The notes beneath the pieces were generated by a model. The model made no database searches, was not told the origin of the DNA, and saw only the letters and a list, made by a program, of their open reading frames with translations. 18,683 nt of DNA from CAZKUN01 sp964555935 (GTDB taxonomy: Bacteria; Armatimonadota; Zipacnadia; Zipacnadales; VGFC01), in NCBI GenBank assembly GCA_964555935.1, contig CAZKUN010000184.1:1-18683 (forward strand), given 5' to 3'. This document shows, in pieces, positions 1 to 6,384 of this stretch. Positions within the stretch are counted from its first letter, which is position 1. Every line of letters begins with the position of its first letter. A program made the position numbers and the translations under genes.

Positions 1-210
1 GAGGTGCAATTCGTCTCGGAGGACCTCAAGGAGCGGGCGGGCGGGATCCGAGTGCACGACATGTGTTTCGCCATTCACGCGCAGCTTCATCATAGGCCAG
101 AAACGCCTCCCTTCAGGCGGCTATCGTGGTCGTTTCAACGCGCCCGCCTCGCGCACCTACTCCGGACGCCTGGCAGGTCACCTTCGGTCGGGTTGGGAGC
201 CCCTGAGTAG
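1..210 (+). CDS. Possible C-terminal tail of an upstream gene (partial, uncertain)
   Basis: Frame 1 is open from the first base to a TAG at 208-210, so this could be the last 69 codons of a gene that begins outside the window. The first 27 or so codons read like real protein (for example FVSEDLKERAGG and IRVHDMCFAIH) and have mostly G or C in third positions. After about base 90 the translation becomes rich in Arg, Pro and Ser and loses the codon bias. The true stop may therefore have been lost by a frameshift, or the similarity to coding DNA may be accidental. I do not recognise the family. The next gene starts 34 bases after the TAG, on the same strand. Confidence 0.3.
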   Translation, partial: EVQFVSEDLKERAGGIRVHDMCFAIHAQLHHRPETPPFRRLSWSFQRARLAHLLRTPGRSPSVGLGAPE

Positions 211-230
211 CGCTCGCACTTGGCCACACC

Positions 231-238
231 AGGAGGAG
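231..238 (+). promoter_or_regulatory. Shine-Dalgarno site for the 245 gene
   Basis: AGGAGGAG lies six bases before the GTG at 245. It is the strongest ribosome-binding site near any start in this window and supports use of the GTG start. Confidence 0.8.
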
Positions 239-244
239 ACGCCC

Positions 245-1165
245 GTGATTGCTCGACTGCTTTCCGTAGAGAAGATCTGGGATCAGGCGCCCCACAACGC
301 GTTCACTGACCTCGTCCGCTGGCGTGATCGGTTCTATTGCGCCTTTCGCGAAGGCCAGGACCACGTCGAGGGCCTCGGGAAGATCCGCGTCCTCGTGTCG
401 GACGACGGCGAGACGTGGGAGTCGACCGGGCTATTGGCGTGGGACGAGTACGACCTGCGCGACGCGCACCTCGCGGTGACGCCCGACGACCGGCTGATGG
501 TCATTGGCGGCGCCGCCAGAGATGACGAGAACGGTCGAAAGACTGGGTCATTCGTCGCCTTCTCAGCCGATGGCGAGGCTTATACCCATCCCGTGCTGGC
601 GTCCGAGCCCGGCCGCTGGCTCTGGCAGGTCACGTGGCACAAGGGCAGAGCCTACGGCGTCAGCTATCCCGCGCCCGACGGCGCGCCGTGGAGTTCTCTT
701 CTCGTCAGCGACGACGGTATCAACTTCACGCCGCTCGCGGCCGAACTCCTGGGGAAGGGCGAGCCGACGGAGGCGACGCTTCGCTTCGCCGATGATGACA
801 CGATGGTCTGCCTCCATCGTCGCGACCGAGCAGACAACACCGCGCACCTCGGCACCTCTAAGCCGCCCTACACGGACTGGGACTTCGTAGATCTCGGGCG
901 CTACTATGGCGGGCCAAACCTAATCCAGGTCCCGGGCGGCCAGTGGATTGGCGCGGGTCGGTTGATCGAGGGGCCGGCCTGGACCGAGGTCACGCTGATC
1001 GATGTCGACGGTGGTACCATGACCAACATCCTGAGGCTCCCCTCAGGCGGCGACACCAGCTACCCCGGCTTGGTCTGGCATGATGACGTGCTGTGGGTGA
1101 GTTACTACTCGAGCCATGAGGAGAAGACCAGCATCTACGTCGCGAAAGTTGAGATCACGGAGTAG
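245..1165 (+). CDS. Sialidase-fold (BNR/Asp-box) beta-propeller protein
   Basis: This 306-residue protein has the sequence texture of a six-bladed sialidase or neuraminidase propeller. It has an early FRxG element (YCAFREG, residues 31-37) with the Arg usually used to bind a carboxylate. A clear Asp-box follows at 52-58 (SDDGETW), and a weaker one at 155-161 (SDDGINF). Further blade strands include GGPNLIQVPGGQWIGAGR near 222-239 and a final SYPGLVWHDDVLWVSYYSS blade near 272-290. No signal peptide is visible, so it is probably cytoplasmic or exported by another route. Such proteins in environmental genomes are often called exo-alpha-sialidase, but the substrate is not established and hydrolysis of sialic acid should not be assumed. 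The start is GTG at 245, chosen because AGGAGGAG at 231-238 lies six bases upstream. The gene converges with the next one. Confidence 0.85.
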   Translation: MIARLLSVEKIWDQAPHNAFTDLVRWRDRFYCAFREGQDHVEGLGKIRVLVSDDGETWESTGLLAWDEYDLRDAHLAVTPDDRLMVIGGAARDDENGRKTGSFVAFSADGEAYTHPVLASEPGRWLWQVTWHKGRAYGVSYPAPDGAPWSSLLVSDDGINFTPLAAELLGKGEPTEATLRFADDDTMVCLHRRDRADNTAHLGTSKPPYTDWDFVDLGRYYGGPNLIQVPGGQWIGAGRLIEGPAWTEVTLIDVDGGTMTNILRLPSGGDTSYPGLVWHDDVLWVSYYSSHEEKTSIYVAKVEITE

Positions 1166-1223
1166 GGGCGCGATTCATCGCGCCCGGCCGTTGCTCGCGT
1201 AGCGACGGGCTTCCAGCCCGTCG
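1166..1223. repeat. Two-hairpin composite repeat between convergent genes (copy 1)
   Basis: Two perfect hairpins fill the gap between convergent genes. The first, 1166-1185, starts on the base after the TAG of the plus-strand gene and has arms GGGCGCGAT and ATCGCGCCC. The second, 1203-1223, has nine-base arms CGACGGGCT and AGCCCGTCG around a TCC loop. It lies 21 bases beyond the stop of the minus-strand gene. Between them is GTTGCTCGCGTAG (1190-1202). The same order of elements recurs at 13463-13517, where the linker matches at 11 of 13 positions. No T-run follows either hairpin, so this is not a classical rho-independent terminator, although it could serve as a transcript end or stabiliser for both genes. 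A REP/BIME-like repeat is the other reading. Confidence 0.7.
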
Positions 1224-1244
1224 GGGCAGTCCTCAACGGCGCGG

Positions 1245-3779
1245 CTACCCCTCCGGCAACGCAACCCGCAAGTCAAACGGCTCGCGCGTGATGCCCTCCA
1301 GCACCTCCACCTCGCTCACGATCAGCGACCGCATCGGCGTGATGTCGTACCGAACGTACCGCGCCTCCACGGGCGCCCACGGGATTAGTTCGTAGATCGG
1401 ACCGGTAGCCGTCTCGTCGTCTGGCAGAAGGTGGTTTGCGGGGATGTCCTTCCGCCTCAGATTCAACTCAAACGAGCCCACGTCTGTGTAGCTTTCCCCG
1501 TCTAACGATGTAAGGACCTCAACCGAATCCTCCACTTCGCCCTTAAACGCATCCCACCACGGCCACCCGCCGCTGAGGTGGATCCTGAACGCGCCGCAGG
1601 CCTGCGCCGACCCCAGATCGACGGTGATCTCAGGCTCCGTGCCTTTGTCCCACCCAAGCGCAACCCCGGGCGCGATGCCCCCGGCGTATGGAGGCCCGAC
1701 CACGCCGTCGGTCAGCTTCGTGCCCTCCGGGTCCCCTGATCCCCATCTATCGGTCGACGGTACCGTGACGGCATACGACTTGCCCTCCGCCAGGTTCGCG
1801 CCGTACGTGACCCATTCGCCGATGATCTGCTCGCCGTCCGGCACATCGCCGTGTGAGTAACCGGGGACCGCGCTGTCACCCGAGGCGATCCGCAGCGATT
1901 CCATGACCGGGTGGTCTGAGCCGCCGACGTTGATTTCATATGTGGTTGGCAAGCTGTCAACCAGCGCGGTGTGGCTGCGCTCGATGAGACTGTAATCCTC
2001 CTGCACTTCATGCCACGCGAACGTCACCGAGATCGACTCGGCGCCGGGCGCGGCAGGCTCGTGGTTGGCCTCCATGCGGATGCTGTAGATGCTGCAGGCA
2101 TTCGGACCGGCTTGCGAGCTGTTCAGCAGGTACTTCACGAGCACGGATCGCGTGCGCCTGGGCACATCCTCCACGGTCTCGTAGTGGATGACGTCCCACG
2201 GTTGCTCGGTCGAAGTCAGCGAGTAGCTCTTCGTCCACGTCCTGCCCTCATCGAATGAGTGCAGGAAGTCGATGTGTGAATCCGGCGCGCGGTTGTACAG
2301 TCGTCCGCCGTAGGTCAGCCGCGTGATCGGCCTCGGCGCGTCGATGCGGAAGACAACATAGGCCTCCTCATTGGGCTTCGCGGCGTGGAGGACGCCCTGG
2401 TATCCGGGGTGCTGGTCTTGGGCCGTGATGTTCTCCTCGTCGACGACATAGGGCCTGCGCGCGTCGCCCTGCAGGTCCGGCCAGACCACGATCGACTCCG
2501 TCTGCTCGCCCGCGCCGACATGGACGGTGTTTTTGCCGATGTTGAGCTTGGGCTGCGTCTTGCTGTTGACCATCGTGACCGTGCTGAACTCGATGCCACT
2601 CAGCCGCGCGTCGACCGCGGAAGTCTCGCCGAGCAAGACGACCTTCACCAGCACCTCATACGCCCCGTTGACCTCGTCCACCAGCTCAATCGCTGCCTCG
2701 GAATCTCCCGTCTCATCGCTCTCCCACACGTCCTGCCAAGTCAGACCGTTCGTCGTGCTGATGCTGATACGGACGGCATCTGCGTCGGTCGCGCGGTGGG
2801 TGGAAGCCGCGATGCGCGTGCTGGTGATGACGTTCCCGCCCTCGATCTTGAAGACAACCTCGCCGGGCTGACCGGCCTTGGCGGGCTCAATGCCCACGGG
2901 TTTGGCCGGCTTCACGCCGGACGTGGAATGGGCGGAGCCGCTCAGCCCCGCCTTCGTAAGCTCGGGCCGGAACGTCCGGACGCCGTTGCCTCGGATTCCG
3001 AAACGGTTCTCCGGGTCCTTCTCGTTGTTGGGCACGTAGTGCGCGCTCGTGTCACCGAGGCTGTGGTAGGTGCGGGTGTATGATTCGTCATCGCGGAGAT
3101 TGAGGGTGTACCGATGTCCGCGATCCCAATCGTTGTAGTACGATCGGAACTTCAGGCCGTTTGGGTTGAAGCATCGGTACTCCTGGTCGAGGTCTCTCGG
3201 ACAGTCGGCGCCCGTCAGGAAGCCGTTCCGGCTCGTGGCGTTCAGACAATGGGTGCGCGCGATGTGTCCGGGCTCTGATTCGCCCCTGGATGTCTCGCAC
3301 GCGCCCTCCGCGCCAATGTCCTCCACCCCGGCGATCGTCACCCCATCACACAGCGTGTATAGCGCCGACATCGAGCTATCGTACATGTGCCACCGCCCGT
3401 CGTAGAAAACCTCAGCCACCGTGTGGTTGCTGATGTCCCAGTACTTCACCGGGTAGCCCATCGCGTCCCAGATCGAGCAGTTGACCCCCGCCACCGTGCT
3501 GCACATCGTGTAGCCGTAGTCGTTGAGCTGGCGGATCGGGTCAGTGAGGGCCTGCCCGTGAAGCTGCATGGGCGTCGTCTGCCGACGGGCCTTGTGAATC
3601 CAGTAGAACATGGCCCAGCACTTCTCCGCAGGCGTCTCCCAATTGCTCGTGATGGAGTGAATCATCGACTCCATGTCCGAGTAGTCAGGCGAGGCGTCCG
3701 TTACAACCTTGAGGTTGCACACCTGTGCGGATGCAGGCAATGAAGCGAGTATGAGAATGCCGGTCAGTACCTTCTGCAT
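1245..3779 (-). CDS. Secreted transglutaminase-like protein with C-terminal F5/8-type domain
   Basis: The 844-residue product begins with a signal peptide (MQKVLTGILILASLPASA, cleavage near residue 18-19). Residues about 50-136 form a transglutaminase/peptidase-like core. Cys93 lies in GYTMCSTVAGVN, His119 in SNHTVAEVFYDGRW and Asp134 in HMYDSS, giving the expected Cys-His-Asp order. The Cys-to-His distance is shorter than in many members. Several more Cys (about 144-203) suggest disulfides in an exported protein. Beta-sandwich domains with an Asp-box-like SFDEGRTW fill the middle. Residues about 660-829 resemble an F5/8-type C (discoidin) carbohydrate-binding domain, including TDGV, EITVDLGSAQACGAFRIHLSGG and ARYVRYDITP. 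AGGAGG at 3788-3793 with an eight-base spacer fixes the start. The family has protein cross-linking or amidase-like members; the role here is unknown. It may be co-transcribed with the 4199-6232 gene across a 419-base gap. Confidence 0.85.
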   Translation of the reverse strand: MQKVLTGILILASLPASAQVCNLKVVTDASPDYSDMESMIHSITSNWETPAEKCWAMFYWIHKARRQTTPMQLHGQALTDPIRQLNDYGYTMCSTVAGVNCSIWDAMGYPVKYWDISNHTVAEVFYDGRWHMYDSSMSALYTLCDGVTIAGVEDIGAEGACETSRGESEPGHIARTHCLNATSRNGFLTGADCPRDLDQEYRCFNPNGLKFRSYYNDWDRGHRYTLNLRDDESYTRTYHSLGDTSAHYVPNNEKDPENRFGIRGNGVRTFRPELTKAGLSGSAHSTSGVKPAKPVGIEPAKAGQPGEVVFKIEGGNVITSTRIAASTHRATDADAVRISISTTNGLTWQDVWESDETGDSEAAIELVDEVNGAYEVLVKVVLLGETSAVDARLSGIEFSTVTMVNSKTQPKLNIGKNTVHVGAGEQTESIVVWPDLQGDARRPYVVDEENITAQDQHPGYQGVLHAAKPNEEAYVVFRIDAPRPITRLTYGGRLYNRAPDSHIDFLHSFDEGRTWTKSYSLTSTEQPWDVIHYETVEDVPRRTRSVLVKYLLNSSQAGPNACSIYSIRMEANHEPAAPGAESISVTFAWHEVQEDYSLIERSHTALVDSLPTTYEINVGGSDHPVMESLRIASGDSAVPGYSHGDVPDGEQIIGEWVTYGANLAEGKSYAVTVPSTDRWGSGDPEGTKLTDGVVGPPYAGGIAPGVALGWDKGTEPEITVDLGSAQACGAFRIHLSGGWPWWDAFKGEVEDSVEVLTSLDGESYTDVGSFELNLRRKDIPANHLLPDDETATGPIYELIPWAPVEARYVRYDITPMRSLIVSEVEVLEGITREPFDLRVALPEG

Positions 3780-3787
3780 GCGTTCAG

Positions 3788-3793
3788 CCTCCT
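3788..3793 (-). promoter_or_regulatory. Shine-Dalgarno site for the transglutaminase-like gene
   Basis: On the minus strand AGGAGG lies eight bases before the ATG at 3779, and it directly precedes a clean signal peptide, so the start is well supported. Confidence 0.75.
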
Positions 3794-3825
3794 GGGCGTC
3801 GTGGAACAGACCTCCTTACTCCCAG

Positions 3826-4129
3826 CCTCTGCAGGAGCGGCTTCACTCACATTCCAGGAATCGCGCGATGTTCCCGTCGATGCGCGGGTGAGAAACACTC
3901 CTCGCATCCATCGCCGCGCGCTCTTATCTACCCAATCCCTGTAAGAGGGGCTTCAGCCCCGACGCCGTTGTTTCTGCCGGTGCCGGCGTCTACGGCGTCG
4001 TGGAAACTCGCTGAGTTTCCCTGCTAAAGCCCCTCTTACAGGGGTTGGCGGCAAGCGGGCATGGGGTGGTTGGTGATGAAGCCAACGGCAGAACCCAGGA
4101 CCTCGCCAGTTTCTGGAATGTGAGTGAAG
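3826..4129. repeat. Nested inverted-repeat element in a 419-bp intergenic gap
   Basis: The gap 3780-4198 holds no supported gene but is highly structured. Outer arms 3841-3859 and 4111-4129 are reverse complements at 18 of 19 bases. Inner arms 3932-3957 and 4023-4048 match at 24 of 26 bases, with core CCTGTAAGAGGGGCTT. Between them are a nine-base stem (3960-3968 with 3992-4000), a short GCCGG/CCGGC hairpin (3976-3987) and a perfect eight-base hairpin (GGAAACTC, loop GCT, GAGTTTCC, 4002-4020). A third, degenerate copy of the inner arm head sits at 3826-3845 (15 of 20). The arms flank no transposase, so it is best described as a MITE-, REP- or BIME-like element. If the two minus-strand genes share a transcript, this would fold as a branched RNA between them. 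Confidence 0.8.
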
Positions 4130-4158
4130 TCGCGCCGCCGTCCGCCGTAGCCCGCGTG

Positions 4159-4182
4159 GCAACGGGGCTCCCGCCCCGTTGC
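4159..4182. repeat. Ten-base-pair hairpin just beyond the stop of the 4199 gene
   Basis: Arms GCAACGGGGC and GCCCCGTTGC surround a four-base loop. It lies 16 bases beyond the TGA of the minus-strand gene. In that gene's RNA the loop reads GGGA, a GNRA-type tetraloop, which would make a very stable stem. No U-run follows, so termination is possible but not shown; mRNA 3'-end stabilisation or a dispersed repeat are alternatives. Confidence 0.6.
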
Positions 4183-4198
4183 GCTCTTGACCGCACCG

Positions 4199-6232
4199 TC
4201 ACTCGGCCACCAACGGCCCCGTCTCAACCGCCTCGAAAGCGCTGCCCGGCACGCGCTTGAGAGTCTGCAGGTCCTCGTCATCCCAGCGCGGATCGGGCGC
4301 GCCGGAGATGAACCAATCGCCGCCGTTGTCCGCTACGATCATACCGTACCGCTTCAGCGCCGTCAGGATCACCTGGACCGGCTCCGAGAAACCGGAGATG
4401 TCGTAGTCGGCCCTCAACCGCAGCCTCAGCCCCATCGGCGGGAGGTCGCGGTCATCGCTCCGACTCGCCCAGTGGGTCGCCGGCGGGATGTAGCCCCGTT
4501 GCGTCCGACGACATGTGAACCGCAACGCGTGGCGGATCTCACCGGCCTCCACCTCCTCATACCTGGCGAGTCCCGGCACAATCGGCAGTCCCGCCGCATC
4601 AGCGGATGTCCAACCCGCGGGCCTCAGGTCGTTGCTCGTCAGGTCGAAGATCGCGCCCGAGCCCGCCTTCCAGCCATCCCCCTCCGGGAAGCTGTGGAAC
4701 AGTTCGTATAGCACCGCGTTGTCTTCGTCGAGCATCAGAACATGTCGGTCGCCCTCTGATGCCGCGCCGCCCTCTATCGGCGCGTCCGGCGGGACTGGAT
4801 ATGGTCCCGGGTCGCTCTCGTCCGGGTAGCTGAAACTGACCGGCACGCGCGGTTGCGTCCCGGGCACCACGACGAATGGAATCCCGTTCGGAGCGCCCTG
4901 CCACACTGTCCCAAAGTCCGGATGCAGGTGCCCGTCAGCGCCAATCGACGCCACGTAGGTCTCCGAGTTCGCGTGAACCGGTAGCTCCGAGATGTCCACG
5001 TTCCACGGGTTGTCGTTCGGGAAGATCGGCACTCCGGCGATGGTCGGCGAGCCGGCGAATTGGTCGGCGTCCAGGATCTCCACGGCCGCATCACAGAACT
5101 CCCTGTCCGTCGGCTCGCGGGCCTCGCGAGCGCGGAACCCTCCCACCCATTCACGCGCGCTCTCATAGAAACGTTGGTGCGTTCCGTAGATGGGTTGCTT
5201 CGCGCCCTTGTGGTCGATCATCCAGAACCCGCGTTGCCGACCGTCCTTGACCTCGTTGTTGTACAGCTCCCAGTACAGAATAAACGGACAGCCCCACTCA
5301 AGAGCCGCGCGCATGACCTTGCGCGACTTCGCGTCTTGCTCGTGAGGCGTGTGGCGCTCCGCCGGGAAGCCATACTCCCCGATGAACACGCGTTTGCCCC
5401 TAATGCCCTCTTTCGCAGGCAGCTTCGACTCGATGTAGTCAAGCGCCGGCTTGAGGTCGACGCCGCTGTCGTAGCTCGAGTACGAGACGTAGTCGACGTT
5501 GGTGTTTGGCAGCACGTCGTTCGTGACCGACGGGTGCCCCTCCATGGCGATCTTCACCAGGTTGACCTCGACGTACCCGAACACGTCGACGCCGGCGTGG
5601 GGCGTGTCCCGCTTGGCATCGTCGATCGCCCGCTGGCGCGTGTTCAGCCAGTCGGCCATCCCCGCAACCGCCTCGGGCTTGACCGCGCTGTCGTCCTTCG
5701 CGTTGTAGCCCGCCCGCAGGTGCCAGTCGCCCTCCCATTGGCCCAGGTAGAATCGCTTCCCCGTCCCGTCGTACGTGGTCAGCAAGTAGCTCGCGAACTC
5801 GTGGATCTCGTCATACTCCTTCTGCTGATCCTCCTCGGAGAATCCCTCGCTCCACCAGCCGGGCGAGAACGGATACGCCCATATCAGGTAGTGCGCGAAG
5901 GGCATGTCCAGGACGCGCACGTGCGACGGCTCATCGCGGGCAAGCTTGGTAAGCGAGTCTATGCCGTCGACGGGCTCGGCGACGTTCGATGTCCCACCGT
6001 GGTACTTTTTGCCCATCGAGAACTTCAGGATGTTCGAGCCCATGTCCAGCGTCGCCAGGGCCGTCTCGACGATGCGCGATTCGTCGGTGAATTGGTACGC
6101 TGCGCCGAATGTCTGCGTGCCGAGCACGGTGTTGAACGTGTCGATAGCGGGCAAGGCGCCGCCCTCCTCCTGGCCGATGGCGCAGAGCGCCGTGAAGCTG
6201 AGCAGTAATGTCCCTGCCGTGAGGTGTCGCAT
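4199..6232 (-). CDS. Secreted glycoside-hydrolase-like barrel protein with large C-terminal conserved domain
   Basis: The 677-residue product starts with a signal peptide (MRHLTAGTLLLSFTALCAIG). I chose ATG 6232 because the open frame upstream reads as Arg/Gly-rich non-protein and GGAGG precedes this ATG. Residues about 30-365 look like a clan GH-A type TIM barrel. Candidate acid/base Glu167 is in LGQWEGDW, candidate nucleophile Glu286 in VFIGEYGFP, and the last strand is FILYWELYNNE with Trp321. From about residue 400 comes a separate domain starting PIFPNDNPWNVDISELPV and containing ESDPGPYPVP, GDRHVLMLD, TSADAAGLPIVPGLARYEE and RYGMIVADNGGDWFISG. I associate this block with conserved hypothetical proteins of bacteria and fungi, without a known activity. 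No exact GH family or substrate can be assigned by eye. Stop is TGA. The gene is divergent from the metallo-beta-lactamase-fold gene, with a 152-base gap. Confidence 0.82.
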   Translation of the reverse strand: MRHLTAGTLLLSFTALCAIGQEEGGALPAIDTFNTVLGTQTFGAAYQFTDESRIVETALATLDMGSNILKFSMGKKYHGGTSNVAEPVDGIDSLTKLARDEPSHVRVLDMPFAHYLIWAYPFSPGWWSEGFSEEDQQKEYDEIHEFASYLLTTYDGTGKRFYLGQWEGDWHLRAGYNAKDDSAVKPEAVAGMADWLNTRQRAIDDAKRDTPHAGVDVFGYVEVNLVKIAMEGHPSVTNDVLPNTNVDYVSYSSYDSGVDLKPALDYIESKLPAKEGIRGKRVFIGEYGFPAERHTPHEQDAKSRKVMRAALEWGCPFILYWELYNNEVKDGRQRGFWMIDHKGAKQPIYGTHQRFYESAREWVGGFRAREAREPTDREFCDAAVEILDADQFAGSPTIAGVPIFPNDNPWNVDISELPVHANSETYVASIGADGHLHPDFGTVWQGAPNGIPFVVVPGTQPRVPVSFSYPDESDPGPYPVPPDAPIEGGAASEGDRHVLMLDEDNAVLYELFHSFPEGDGWKAGSGAIFDLTSNDLRPAGWTSADAAGLPIVPGLARYEEVEAGEIRHALRFTCRRTQRGYIPPATHWASRSDDRDLPPMGLRLRLRADYDISGFSEPVQVILTALKRYGMIVADNGGDWFISGAPDPRWDDEDLQTLKRVPGSAFEAVETGPLVAE

Positions 6233-6235
6233 GAT

Positions 6236-6240
6236 CCTCC
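6236..6240 (-). promoter_or_regulatory. Ribosome-binding site deciding the 6232 start
   Basis: GGAGG on the minus strand precedes ATG 6232 with a short three-base spacer. It marks the internal ATG that opens a signal peptide, rather than the longer upstream frame beginning at 6340. Confidence 0.6.
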
Positions 6241-6372
6241 ACCATTCGCCTCGGGCCTGCCGAGACCTTGAGCCCGCCACGAGGAGGCCCGCGCCGCTTC
6301 GGCGAAGGCCAGTGCCGCATGGCCGCCCCAATGCTGGCAATGCTGTTGTCTTCAGCTCTTCTCAAACCCACC

Positions 6373-6378
6373 GAGGTG
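6373..6378 (+). promoter_or_regulatory. Ribosome-binding site deciding the 6385 start
   Basis: GAGGTG sits six bases before ATG 6385. Upstream in-frame ATGs at 6268 and 6319 lack comparable sites. The 6319 start would add a hydrophobic MAAPMLAMLLSSALL segment without a basic n-region, which I regard as chance. Confidence 0.6.
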
Positions 6379-6384
6379 TCCCGC

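Noticed and set aside
3826..4129. CRISPR array.
   Set aside because: The repeats are inverted, few and unequally spaced, with no regular spacers and no cas genes.
5060..6208. A 382-codon plus-strand open frame opposite the GH-like gene.
   Set aside because: It is antisense to a gene with a signal peptide and catalytic motifs, and its Leu/Val/Arg/His-rich translation is typical of a GC-rich shadow frame.
6319..6384. An upstream start giving a hydrophobic N-terminus to the metallo-beta-lactamase-fold protein.
   Set aside because: No basic n-region or good ribosome-binding site, whereas ATG 6385 has GAGGTG at the right distance.
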